Assembly: GCA_958402795.1 (NCBI GenBank)
Contig: CATXUX010000013.1
Coordinates: 32,185 to 96,184 of the forward strand
DNA from: an uncultured Lachnospiraceae bacterium
GTDB taxonomy: Bacteria; Bacillota; Clostridia; Lachnospirales; Lachnospiraceae
Direction: 5' to 3'
DNA: 64,000 nt
Shown: piece after piece, positions 45,454-53,647 of the stretch
Layout: each line of letters begins with the position of its first letter
Numbering within the stretch: position 1 is the stretch's first letter
Program-made: the position numbers and the translations under genes
The notes under the pieces: model-generated
What the model was told of the DNA's origin: nothing
Database searches by the model: none
What the model saw: only the letters and a program-made list of their open reading frames with translations

Positions 45454-45470
45454 TAAAGGAGATTTCATAT

Positions 45471-45734
45471 ATGATAAATTACGATCAATTAGTTGATAAA
45501 ATGAAAGAAAATGGAATTACCAGTTTTACAATAAAAAAAGGACAATCAAAAGAAGGGTTTATGTCTCAATGCACCTATACCCGGATGAAATTAAATCAAG
45601 GCTATATTGGTCTTGAAATCATTGAAAAAATATTGAACGAACTGAATATTGATAAAATCCAGCTTATAAGAGATAGCGAAAATAATTTTGAAATCATCAT
45701 TCCAGATGAAACCACAGAAGAAAGTATTGAATAA
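45471..45734 (+). CDS. Small Cro/CI-like regulator, likely repressor of the five-operator regulon
   Basis: 87 residues. The region YDQLVDKMKENGITSFTIKK and TYTRMKLNQGYIGLEIIEKI matches a compact helix-turn-helix of the XRE type, and the C-terminus is acidic. The fifth operator lies at its promoter. A terminator follows at 45832. Confidence 0.65.
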   Translation: MINYDQLVDKMKENGITSFTIKKGQSKEGFMSQCTYTRMKLNQGYIGLEIIEKILNELNIDKIQLIRDSENNFEIIIPDETTEESIE

Positions 45735-45831
45735 TAAATCAAGCAATAATAAATATCGTTGCACATTTTTGATTTTTTGAATACTTCCATTACCCAACCA
45801 AAGGCAAAAACGTAAACCCGATGAACTATAA

Positions 45832-45862
45832 GACAGTGGCGCAAAATCCGCTGTCTTTTTTT
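45832..45862 (+). terminator. Rho-independent terminator
   Basis: GACAGTGG and CCGCTGTC pair with one bulge, followed by TTTTTTT. Ends the plus-strand unit. Confidence 0.8.
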
Positions 45863-46267
45863 GTGTCTAATACTGGAATAATGCATCAAAACCCAATTAT
45901 TCGGGTTTGAATTCTGGATAACTTTGCCTTCCGAATTATTCGGTAAGCAACTTCAAATATTTTTAACTTGAAACTGAGTTCGACACACTGCCCATTTTAT
46001 GACCGTTTTTCGTAAAAAGGTGCGGTTTTGTGTGTGTTCGGTGCGGAAAAGTTCGATGAAAAAACGCCTATAAGAAACTGAGAAAATTGTGGACTTCTGC
46101 CCTATTTTCTATAAATAAGAGTCCATATTGAACTTTTTTCTTTCCCACAAAAGCGTAAAAAAATGGGAGCAGCAACACACGGTCACTACTCCCACAAGGT
46201 TATTGAATGAATTTTAATGTTGGAATCATGTTAAAATTCCCGGAATTGCTACGGGAAAAAACAATGA
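45863..46267. other. Noncoding interval with small palindromes
   Basis: No gene seen. It contains CCGAATTATTCGG (45938-45950), the hairpin AACCC/GGGTT near 45893-45910, and a TGGGAG/CTCCCA stem near 46163-46196. The last may terminate minus-strand transcripts of the 46-51 kb operon, but its loop is long. Confidence 0.4.
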
Positions 46268-46903
46268 TTAAATATCTTTAGTGCGGATTATGCGAAAATC
46301 TACATCTACCGCCACACCATCGGCATTAACTGCACATTGATAATATGCCCAATTCTCTTTCTTGCTGGTTGGCTCTTGTCGTACAACATCAGCAAGGGTA
46401 TACGGGGAGATCCCCATATGTTCTGCAGCTTCTACAAAATCATATTGCCGATAAATACCACTCTCCATTACTTCAATTTTTGAAATGACATCCACTGTCT
46501 TATGTATGGTTTTCGGCATATATGCTAAATTTCTTGCTGCATGGTTTCCGGCAATTCGCTTTTTGCGATTAACACGGATTAAATGATGTACTTCTATAAT
46601 ATCTCCCGGCTTAATCCACTCCGGGACTGTTAAAAAGGCTTGCGCTACAAGTTGATGAATTGTAAAAAATTTTCCTGTGCGATCATTCACTCTTGTAGTT
46701 ACATGCTCATATCCACCCGTGAAATAAGTCTTCACAAGTTTTACATTACCGCCTTTACGCTTACTAATTAAGCGTCCTTCGGACGATATGAACCAGCCTT
46801 TGATCGCTGGCACTGCCTTAAATTCTTCATCAGCGGATATACGACCGCCGATAGCTCTAATGTCCTTTTCGGACAGAAATTCATAATATTTTTCGTTGTT
46901 CAT
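46268..46903 (-). CDS. NUMOD4/HNH-type protein
   Basis: 211 residues. The N-terminal NUMOD4-like stretch FKAVPAIKGWFISSEGRLIS is followed by an HNH-like segment with EVHHLIRVNRKKRIAGNHAARNLAYMP, and a C-terminal helix-turn-helix (QYDFVEAAEHMGISPYTLAD). Free-standing homing endonucleases and phage regulators have this order. The HNH histidines are present but the spacing is unusual, so cleavage is uncertain. Last gene of the 51-46 kb operon. Confidence 0.75.
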   Translation of the reverse strand: MNNEKYYEFLSEKDIRAIGGRISADEEFKAVPAIKGWFISSEGRLISKRKGGNVKLVKTYFTGGYEHVTTRVNDRTGKFFTIHQLVAQAFLTVPEWIKPGDIIEVHHLIRVNRKKRIAGNHAARNLAYMPKTIHKTVDVISKIEVMESGIYRQYDFVEAAEHMGISPYTLADVVRQEPTSKKENWAYYQCAVNADGVAVDVDFRIIRTKDI

Positions 46904-46983
46904 GTGCTATATAGGCACTAGAACTTTTTGAACTTTTTTGCACTTTTTGTACTTTTTGCGTGCTTTTTTTCCTTATTCTTTGA

Positions 46984-47556
46984 TTATTCAGACTGATCTA
47001 CATCATAGATGCTTATTCCTGTGTAGTTTTCTATACTTTTCAGAATTACAAACGGAAGCTCTTTCAATTTCGGATGATATACTGTGAAATATGCAAAAGC
47101 CTTTTTCTCTGAATCCGTAACAACCAATTTTTCAAGTTCTTCACGGAACTTCTTTGCTGTTGTGATTTTAAACAAATTTTCAATCGCTTCTTGTGTAAGC
47201 TGTACAGGAAGTTCTTTTGCATCCGCTAAATCAAAGACCGTCTTATAAAGCTCTAAATCATTGATTCGGAAGCAAGCGTGCTTTCCTTCTCCGTCTGTTC
47301 CTACGAATCCTCGATTTCCAGAACTGATTTGCTGAATCAGTTCTTCCACTGTGATCTTAAATTTACCTTTTTTGTATTGATATGCGTCTTTGTCTGGCAG
47401 ATAAATATACTTACCGCCATCCACGCAATAACCGCCTTGCGTCATCATTAAGTGATCGGCACGAGCCGGAAATCCGACCTCCCACGGCATTAGATTCTCA
47501 ATTTCTACTCTCTGGCGATCCAGATATTCGCTTGTTGTATTTACAATATTAGCCAT
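46984..47556 (-). CDS. Unknown protein of the cargo operon
   Basis: About 190 residues from the ATG at 47556, 1 bp after the preceding stop; the longer frame to 47583 overlaps that gene. Soluble, alpha/beta, starting MANIVNTTSEYLDRQRVEIE. No family recognised. Confidence 0.65.
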   Translation of the reverse strand: MANIVNTTSEYLDRQRVEIENLMPWEVGFPARADHLMMTQGGYCVDGGKYIYLPDKDAYQYKKGKFKITVEELIQQISSGNRGFVGTDGEGKHACFRINDLELYKTVFDLADAKELPVQLTQEAIENLFKITTAKKFREELEKLVVTDSEKKAFAYFTVYHPKLKELPFVILKSIENYTGISIYDVDQSE

Positions 47557-47557
47557 A

Positions 47558-47716
47558 TTATTCGCTCTCCTTTTCTTCTTCATATTCTACTTGTCCGATT
47601 TTATTTAAGACATATTCCTCAGATGTCATTCTTCTCAATTCTTCTGTATCCATCTTCTCTTTACTTAAATCGTGAATCCCTGTTACATCCACATTTATAC
47701 TGATATATCTATCCAT
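47558..47716 (-). CDS. Small acidic protein
   Basis: 52 residues from the ATG at 47716 (AAGGAGAAAG upstream), starting MDRYISINVDVTGIHDLSKE and ending in a highly acidic, Lys-containing tail. Tightly packed between two operon genes. Not recognised. Confidence 0.6.
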   Translation of the reverse strand: MDRYISINVDVTGIHDLSKEKMDTEELRRMTSEEYVLNKIGQVEYEEEKESE

Positions 47717-47730
47717 TTCGTCTTTCTCCT

Positions 47731-48534
47731 TTAAAATTCTAAAATATCATCAAATTCTGTTTCTACCTGTTTTTCTGTTTTGGATTCATCCCCAAAAATA
47801 TTGTCGAATTCACTTTCATCGACTGTATTCCTTTCTCCCAATAAATCAAGAAAAACATTGTCATATTCTGTATTCTTCTGTGCTGTATTTGTTGCTGCAC
47901 CAAACACAAAATCAAACTCATTTTCCGGCGTTCCAATTTTTTCATGATTTGCTCTGTCAAATTCTAACAGCATAGCTGTATCGTCTGCCGGTTTGATTGT
48001 GATAATGCAAAAACCACTATAGTCATAAATAGTAGGAATACGCCCCGTTTGCTTCCAACCGTCACGGTATATGATTTCTCCGTCATTCTCCGGCGTACCA
48101 ACAAATTCGACACTTCCAAATACTTTATTTCCCTCTGATATCTGTCGGTCAATCCATTCACAGAACTTAGGATATCTGCTTTCGTTGATATAGCCGACAC
48201 CACATAAGCACCTATGTACTACTCCGTCAATCGTAACATCTTCAATCGTCCAATCATCAAATGAGCCAACTTGCACAGAATCCTCAAATACAGGCAAATT
48301 GTTCAATGTTCCAGTAACACCATGTCCGTAAGGAATTTCTTTGCTTGCATCCAAAAACTCAGCACATAACGGCATTCCTTTTACGGTATCTGCATTATCT
48401 CTTGTATATTGTTCAAGGTAAGTAATTCCGTTAATATTCCAATGATTTTCGTCTGGGTAAATCTCATGAAGAACAATCTTCAATTTTCGTCTGCCGGTAA
48501 TATCCTGGCAAATCTCTAATATTTTATTTTCCAT
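47731..48534 (-). CDS. Phage-protease-like protein of unknown function
   Basis: 267 residues. A beta-rich first part (residues 1-190) with HGVTGTLNNLPVFEDSVQVG and GNKVFGSVEFVGTPENDG resembles prohead-maturation-type proteins in general build; residues 200-267 are an acidic tail with repeated (E/F)D(N/D)IF motifs (EYDNVFLD, EFDNIFGD, EFDDILEF). The tail looks like a set of binding motifs. No confident family. Confidence 0.55.
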   Translation of the reverse strand: MENKILEICQDITGRRKLKIVLHEIYPDENHWNINGITYLEQYTRDNADTVKGMPLCAEFLDASKEIPYGHGVTGTLNNLPVFEDSVQVGSFDDWTIEDVTIDGVVHRCLCGVGYINESRYPKFCEWIDRQISEGNKVFGSVEFVGTPENDGEIIYRDGWKQTGRIPTIYDYSGFCIITIKPADDTAMLLEFDRANHEKIGTPENEFDFVFGAATNTAQKNTEYDNVFLDLLGERNTVDESEFDNIFGDESKTEKQVETEFDDILEF

Positions 48535-48819
48535 CTAATAAACATCCTTCCTCAATGATTCAGACGGTATAAATCTAATACCGCCGTGTTCCGGCACATC
48601 TACCGGCTCTTTTGTATGAAAGTTGTACAACTTTCTAGCCGGAACAGTTTTTCTTTGGAATGTGCCCAAATACTTAATATGTACTTTTCCATTTGTATTA
48701 AGTCCCTCTGCAATCAATGTTGCAAAGGAATCAAAGTATAATCTTGCAGTCTCTTGATTTATGCCATGCAAAACCGCAAAATCCTGTACTATATCATCTT
48801 TTGTAATACCTCTAGCCAT
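48535..48819 (-). CDS. HU-family DNA-binding protein
   Basis: 94 residues from the ATG at 48819 (AAGGAGAA upstream). HU/IHF fold with KVHIKYLGTFQRKTVPARK in the place of the family GFGxFxxxxRxxRxxxNP arm; the Pro is present as VPEHGGIRFIPSESLRKDV. It bends DNA; on an element that carries a long array of spaced sites it could help fold that array. Confidence 0.82.
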   Translation of the reverse strand: MARGITKDDIVQDFAVLHGINQETARLYFDSFATLIAEGLNTNGKVHIKYLGTFQRKTVPARKLYNFHTKEPVDVPEHGGIRFIPSESLRKDVY

Positions 48820-48867
48820 ATGTTCTCCTTCCCCAACCAGAAGAAAAAGAGTGCAAAAATCACTCAA

Positions 48868-49227
48868 TCACTTCCGTTTCCTTCCATATTCATTTCTATC
48901 TTTCTGAGCATAAAACTTAACGCCCTCACTATCTCTTTTCAGTCTGTGGTATTCTCCGATTACAGCAAGCATTTTATGCATTTCAGCCACAAATCCAACG
49001 TCTTCCCATGCTGCTGCAATTTTTCCAACTGTCTTATAATATGTAAGATCACTGCTGCCGTCATTGATAAGGCGGCGCACATCCGCTATATCAATGTCTG
49101 CTCCCGTTGCTATTTTGGTTTTGACCGCTACATTTTCCGCAATCAATTCCCGTTCCTCTGAATTAAAGTCATATGATACGGGATGTGTAATTTTGAACAA
49201 AAATCCTTCAAACGCTTTATTTTTCAT
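48868..49227 (-). CDS. Unknown protein of the cargo operon
   Basis: About 119 residues starting MKNKAFEGFLFKITHPVSYD. A mid segment ATGADIDIADVRRLINDGSS and a basic end. It overlaps the preceding gene by about 11 bp. Not recognised. Confidence 0.6.
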   Translation of the reverse strand: MKNKAFEGFLFKITHPVSYDFNSEERELIAENVAVKTKIATGADIDIADVRRLINDGSSDLTYYKTVGKIAAAWEDVGFVAEMHKMLAVIGEYHRLKRDSEGVKFYAQKDRNEYGRKRK

Positions 49228-49700
49228 TGTCTTCATTCTCCTTCTCTCCAATAAATCCAAATTCTCTCTGCATATCTACTATTTTTTTCAGTGAATCCAT
49301 ATATTTCTCATGAATCGCTACGAGACATTCATCCACACGCTTTGTTATAGATTTTGTGGACTGACGCACACCTAAAAGATAAATAAATCGACATATCATC
49401 TTAATACGGCTTTCGTCCTTATCTTCCATTGCCTGAATAAGTAACCCTCCGGCTCTTTTATATAAATCTGGATCATCATATTCAAGTTCTAATTTCATTA
49501 GTATTTTTATAAATTCCGCACTATCTGGGCGAATATCTTTATATGGCATTTCCCTTAATAGATGAATATCCCTGTATACATCGTCATAAGCGAATTTCTC
49601 GCCATCCTTTTCCCAGTACCTCATCATTTTGCAGAAATCATCTACATTATGATTTTTCATTGCTTCTTCAATAAATTTCAAATCTTTGCTTTGTTCCATC
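49217..49700 (-). CDS. Unknown helical protein of the cargo operon
   Basis: About 160 residues from the ATG at 49700 (GGAAGGAG upstream). All-helical by composition; the C-terminus (DECLVAIHEKYMDSLKKIVD) looks like a coiled coil. Not recognised. Confidence 0.6.
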
Positions 49701-49729
49701 TTTTCTCCTTCCGGGTTGTGCCCAACCAA

Positions 49730-50021
49730 AAAGAAAAAGAATAAATGTATTGTGGCGTATCTGTATATTGTAGATACTTTGAATTTTGCGACTGTATATA
49801 GTCAGTTATCCTTTTTTCCTTTGGTCGGTTATTATGTATGAGTGCAACAGCACGAATACAAAAACACGTCAGTGTTTTCATATATATTCTTGACACTACC
49901 GTGTCGCTATGCATCGCACTTATCCGTGCTTGCATAAAATATTTAACACTCTTCAAAACTTGTCCATTTAAAACGTATATAGAGAAGTGTTTATGTTATA
50001 TGTTTTAATTGGACAACTTTT
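49730..50021. other. Noncoding interval with a long inverted repeat
   Basis: TTGTCCATTTAAAAC (from about 49963) matches the inverse of GTTTTAATTGGACAA (ending about 50018) at 14 of 15 positions, a likely terminator after the 50022 gene. GACACTACCGTGTC near 49897 is a 5-bp palindrome. Also TATGAGTGCAA at about 49840, similar to half of the array motif. Confidence 0.5.
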
Positions 50022-51056
50022 TTATTGAGCAAATAATTTATCCAATTCTTCATCAACATAGGCTTCATAGCTATCAATTACATTTACATTATTTTTCAAC
50101 TTTACAAGTTTATCTGTCAGTATCTCTTGCGCCTGAATATAAGTATCTGGTAATCTGAATTCAGTATCTTTTGCATTGACTGAATCATAATGTTTTTTTG
50201 CACTTCTGTTCAGTGATCCGATAATATTATCATTCAATAATGCTTTCTGAAATTCTTGCTCAATTCTCGGTATTTCTTCCATAACAATATTCTGATTAAA
50301 TATAATCTTGTATTGTTTAAAAGTGTACTTATATCCATACAGCTTATTTAAGTAGTAATTCACAGCCTTATAAAACTCAGCAGCTTTCATTTTTAAATAA
50401 ATCTGCTGTTCACTTTCAAATCCCATCTCTTTACGCACTTGATATTTAAGTGAAAGAATATTTTTTTTCATTCTATCATCGGCTAAAATATAATGATTAT
50501 TTGTGTCAACACATACAACTTGCTCTTCAAATTCAATTACAAATCTGTGCTTTAGATTATTCATTGCTGAAAATAAAATATTCGTCAGCTTATTGTCACA
50601 CCGCTGATAAAAGTGGTTAATCTCATAGTCTGTAATCACATAGTCAATCTTTTTCAATTCTGAATTTGGCAGTGTCTTGTAATGTTGATTTACCATACCT
50701 AACATTTTCCACATTTTCGCTTTTGTGAAAGTGGCTGTATAACCTTTCTGCTGACTGAGATAGTATAGTAATACCACTTCAATGCTTTTCACATAGATAG
50801 AATTATTTCCCTGTGATCTGCCATCAACCACAGTTAATGGTTCATCATAAATATCTGATACCATCATTTTTTGTGAGCCTTTGACCTTTGTTATTTCAAA
50901 GTATCTTTCCCAGTTTTTCATTTGTGCTTTTTTGGAATTTCCTGTTGTTGGTTGTTCTCCTAATAACTTACACATTTCCTTATAATTTTTCACAACCATT
51001 CCGATTTCCAGCAATGATGTGTCAATGTCATTTATTATTACTTCTTTTTTACTCAT
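50022..51056 (-). CDS. Unknown 344-residue protein, possible replication or regulatory factor
   Basis: N-terminal region NYKEMCKLLGEQPTTGNSKK followed by QMKNWERYFEITKVKG is a DNA-binding-like module often seen in phage and plasmid proteins of Firmicutes; the remaining 250 residues are helical with many aromatic and basic residues. It is the largest gene of the cargo operon and lies 1 kb from the bipartite array, so binding to that array is conceivable. This is only inferred from position. Confidence 0.55.
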   Translation of the reverse strand: MSKKEVIINDIDTSLLEIGMVVKNYKEMCKLLGEQPTTGNSKKAQMKNWERYFEITKVKGSQKMMVSDIYDEPLTVVDGRSQGNNSIYVKSIEVVLLYYLSQQKGYTATFTKAKMWKMLGMVNQHYKTLPNSELKKIDYVITDYEINHFYQRCDNKLTNILFSAMNNLKHRFVIEFEEQVVCVDTNNHYILADDRMKKNILSLKYQVRKEMGFESEQQIYLKMKAAEFYKAVNYYLNKLYGYKYTFKQYKIIFNQNIVMEEIPRIEQEFQKALLNDNIIGSLNRSAKKHYDSVNAKDTEFRLPDTYIQAQEILTDKLVKLKNNVNVIDSYEAYVDEELDKLFAQ

Positions 51057-51078
51057 ATTTCATATTGCTCCTTAATAT

Positions 51079-51249
51079 TTATTTGCTTATTTCTTTAATA
51101 GATTTTTGTATTTCATCACTATTCCCGAAAAAGAACACACTTCTTTCCGGGTATAGCCGGTCTTGCTTGACCTCTACCACATTGAAGCCCCTTCTAATTA
51201 GTGCATTGCACATATTGTGGCTAAATATAGTTACATATTTTTTCTCCAT
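51079..51249 (-). CDS. DUF5659-like small protein
   Basis: 56 residues, starting MEKKYVTIFSHNMCNALIRR, then GFNVVEVKQDRLYPERSVFF and SDEIQKSIKE. This matches the pattern of DUF5659-type proteins common on plasmids and ICEs: they restrict short beta-alpha folds with FFF before a terminal helix. It is 22 bp upstream of the 344-residue protein gene. Confidence 0.6.
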   Translation of the reverse strand: MEKKYVTIFSHNMCNALIRRGFNVVEVKQDRLYPERSVFFFGNSDEIQKSIKEISK

Positions 51250-51416
51250 AGCGTTACTCCTTTTCCTTTTTTAAGCACAAAAAAAGCACTCAAAAATCAA
51301 AAGTGTACCATTTTTACACTTCTAATCAATGAATGCTGTAAATGACTTTCGTATCAAGTCACATGAATATTTAATTTTCCTCTGCATCATATCACGATTT
51401 CAAAATTTGTCAAGCG

Positions 51417-51581
51417 TTACAGCTCTGTATAATCAGGAATCCAATCATCTATTCTAACCCTTAGTTTCTGCAAGATTTTCTTTATCACTGATAGTTCATA
51501 TACTTCTGTTGATTTTTCATATTGTGCCTTTAAAATAGAAATTAGTCGCTCCGCTTCCACTTGTGTCAATTCAATGTTCAT
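51417..51581 (-). CDS. Small helical protein
   Basis: 54 residues from the ATG at 51581, with GGGGGAC upstream. Amphipathic helix (ERLISILKAQYEKSTEVYEL). Overlaps the upstream regulator by 11 bp. Not recognised. Confidence 0.55.
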   Translation of the reverse strand: MNIELTQVEAERLISILKAQYEKSTEVYELSVIKKILQKLRVRIDDWIPDYTEL

Positions 51582-51828
51582 TATCCGTCCCCCTTTGTAT
51601 AGATAAATTAGAACGTACCGTTGAAGCCTCTTTAATGTAATTTCCATTCAAAAAATCTCGGACACAACGCATGTATCGTGTACTTAATTCTCTCTTTCCT
51701 GAGAACCATTCAGACAGCGTAGATCGTGGAATATTCGTTAAATATGCCATGTCGGATATATTCCAACGGTTTGCGTCAAGATATGCTTTTGCTACATCTC
51801 TAATGTCTAATGTGATTTCTTGTTCCAT
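51571..51828 (-). CDS. Helix-turn-helix regulator beside the repeat array
   Basis: About 85 residues from the ATG at 51828 (GGAGG upstream). VAKAYLDANRWNISDMAYLTNIPRSTLSEWFSGKR is a good XRE-like helix-turn-helix. It is first in the minus-strand operon and its promoter region borders the array, so it is the nearest candidate for the array-binding protein or the operon regulator. Confidence 0.7.
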   Translation of the reverse strand: MEQEITLDIRDVAKAYLDANRWNISDMAYLTNIPRSTLSEWFSGKRELSTRYMRCVRDFLNGNYIKEASTVRSNLSIQRGTDNEH

Positions 51829-52086
51829 GTCAATTCCTCCTGTGTGATATACAAATTTTGTCGAATCACTCGATAAAAATTGTCGTAAAAATTTTTTTGT
51901 GGGGCAGCAGTCTCCCACCGCCCACGGAATATATAAAAATGCCTAAACGTAAGTGTGTACGAATGATAAGCTCATTCGCACAAATTTATGTTTACGCATA
52001 GAAAGAGAAAAAAGATCTTTCCAACTCTAATAAAGCGTTGGTATAAGACAGCGATGATTCACTGGCTTGTATCAGCACTTTATCCT

Positions 52087-52990
52087 CTTTTCCAAAATAG
52101 CGTGCGCATACGAAAAATTTCAGCTAAACCGCCACAATAGCAAATTACAACCCCAAAAAGATAAATCAATTGATTCTTCTAGTATCTTTTCTCCTTTTCC
52201 AAAATAGCGTGCACATTTATAAAATTTCTGCTAAACCGCAAAAGTAGCTAATTACATCCGAAAAAAATCATAAAATTGTAAAACGTAACATTAACATTCC
52301 TATATTCACATATGCTGGCAAATTACTAATCATCCTCAAATAAGCTACAATAGCTAATATCACGAATATGTATTTCTTCATTTGACTTTTTCCATCCTAT
52401 TTCACATATGGGTGCAATTACATGAATCGGCTATTTCAAGCTATATCAGCTCATTTCCATAAATACTATTTATTCATTTGAACTGATTACATTCTTCTTA
52501 TTCAATATATGGGTGCACATCTTGATACTACGCCGAAAATAGCAAATATAACCGTTTTGATGAAATCAAGCATACATAAAAACATCTGTTCCTTTTACTT
52601 CTCTTTTCACATATGCGTGCATAAATTCCACATCCAGTGTAAAGTGCTATAGCAGGTAGTTACGGAGATTTTCATTTATCAATTTGACTTGTGGACATGT
52701 ATCTCTATTTCCATATATGCTGGCATGATTTCGTATTTCTCGGATTTTGCCTACAATAGCTAATTGCAGAACAAAAAGAATAATAAAAGCGTCTGTCTAA
52801 ACTTTTCCTTTTTCATAATAGGGTGCAATGCACAAAATGGCAATTTTTGTATTTGTAATCAGCAAAGATAGCCATTTACAATAAATTTCCATTTACTAAA
52901 AAACAAGTGTCGAATCTTCCTCTTTCCATATATGCGTGCAAATTTTAAATAACTCTCAAATTTGCTATAATAGCCAATTTCAAACATTAA
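52087..52990 (+). repeat. Array of nine bipartite repeats, about 104-bp period
   Basis: Motif A, consensus CTNTTTCNNATATGNGTGCA, has its core GTGC (or TGGC) beginning at 52100, 52207, 52314, 52410, 52511, 52615, 52719, 52821 and 52934 (spacing 96-113 bp). Motif B, consensus GCTANAATAGCNAATT, follows each A, with TAGC 37-38 bp from the A core in six of nine units and 29, 35 and 48 bp in the others. Both motifs are short palindromes: TGCGTGCA or TGCTGGCA in A; GCTA...TAGC in B. The two intervening segments differ between units. There is no gene in 51.92-53.08 kb. Not a CRISPR: repeats are degenerate, split, and unevenly spaced. Confidence 0.85.
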
Positions 52991-53076
52991 AAATTATTTA
53001 TTTGACTTGCTAACACGCTTTCTTGATGTTATTCTGAAGCTATCAACAACCAACCAGCAACAGAAAGGAGCAGCAT

Positions 53077-53238
53077 ATGTTTTGTCTACTGTTTACTTTA
53101 ATATGCGGAATTTCCGAAGAAGTTAAAATCAGAAAAGACATAAGAAACGATCGTGCCGAATCAGCCAAACGATGCGCCGACTTCCAACGCCGGATGGCTC
53201 AATGGGACGAACTGAAAAAGAAAGATTACAGACAATAG
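53077..53238 (+). CDS. Small charged protein after the array
   Basis: 53 residues, AGAAAGGAG upstream. Hydrophobic start (MFCLLFTLICGISEEVK) then a very basic and acidic helix (KRCADFQRRMAQWDELKKKD). Probably translated; function unknown. Confidence 0.5.
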   Translation: MFCLLFTLICGISEEVKIRKDIRNDRAESAKRCADFQRRMAQWDELKKKDYRQ

Positions 53239-53251
53239 GGGGATTTATGCA

Positions 53252-53464
53252 ATGATAATACCTAGTCCGCATTTTGGAGAAATTGAGATAACTGGCGAAA
53301 ATGCCTCGGCTGCTGCCGACTGGCTTTCAAAAGAGCTGATAGGTACGACAAAGGCACAAGAAATGCTTGCACATCGGGACGCTATGATACAGTTTGGTGT
53401 TCAAATAGCTGCAACAAACTCGCATATAAAAGATAAAGAGAATATTCTACACAGTTTATTGTAA
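53252..53464 (+). CDS. Small unknown protein
   Basis: 70 residues, 13 bp after the previous stop with GGGGGA upstream, starting MIIPSPHFGEIEITGENASA. Ends before a terminator at 53476. Not recognised. Confidence 0.55.
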   Translation: MIIPSPHFGEIEITGENASAAADWLSKELIGTTKAQEMLAHRDAMIQFGVQIAATNSHIKDKENILHSLL

Positions 53465-53475
53465 TATTGCCTGTA

Positions 53476-53508
53476 AAGCCGTTATTTGCCATTTTAACGG
53501 CTTTTTTG
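53476..53508 (+). terminator. Rho-independent terminator
   Basis: AAGCCGTTA (53476-53484) pairs with TAACGGCTT (53495-53503), then TTTTT. Ends the two small plus-strand genes. Confidence 0.82.
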
Positions 53509-53540
53509 TGTTATACGGTAAAGTTATCGTCGAATACATT

Positions 53541-53562
53541 CAATTTCAATATGAGTGCAAAT
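53541..53562 (+). repeat. Isolated copy of array motif A
   Basis: CAATTTCAATATGAGTGCAA resembles motif A, about 600 bp beyond the array; no motif B follows at the expected distance. Confidence 0.4.
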
Positions 53563-53647
53563 AGACATGTAATATCGACTTCTGCATACAAAAGACCATG
53601 CTGAAAGTTTAATACCCTTTGCATAGTCTTTCCTGGTAAATCTTCAA

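Noticed and set aside
52087..52990. CRISPR array
   Set aside because: Repeats are degenerate, split in two blocks and spaced 96-113 bp; there are no cas genes. Reported as a bipartite array instead.
52087..52990. Nine small-RNA promoters (TATAAT-like part of motif B)
   Set aside because: Only one unit has TATAAT and no -35 box lies at 16-18 bp; TTGACT motifs before some A motifs are not spaced to a -10 box.
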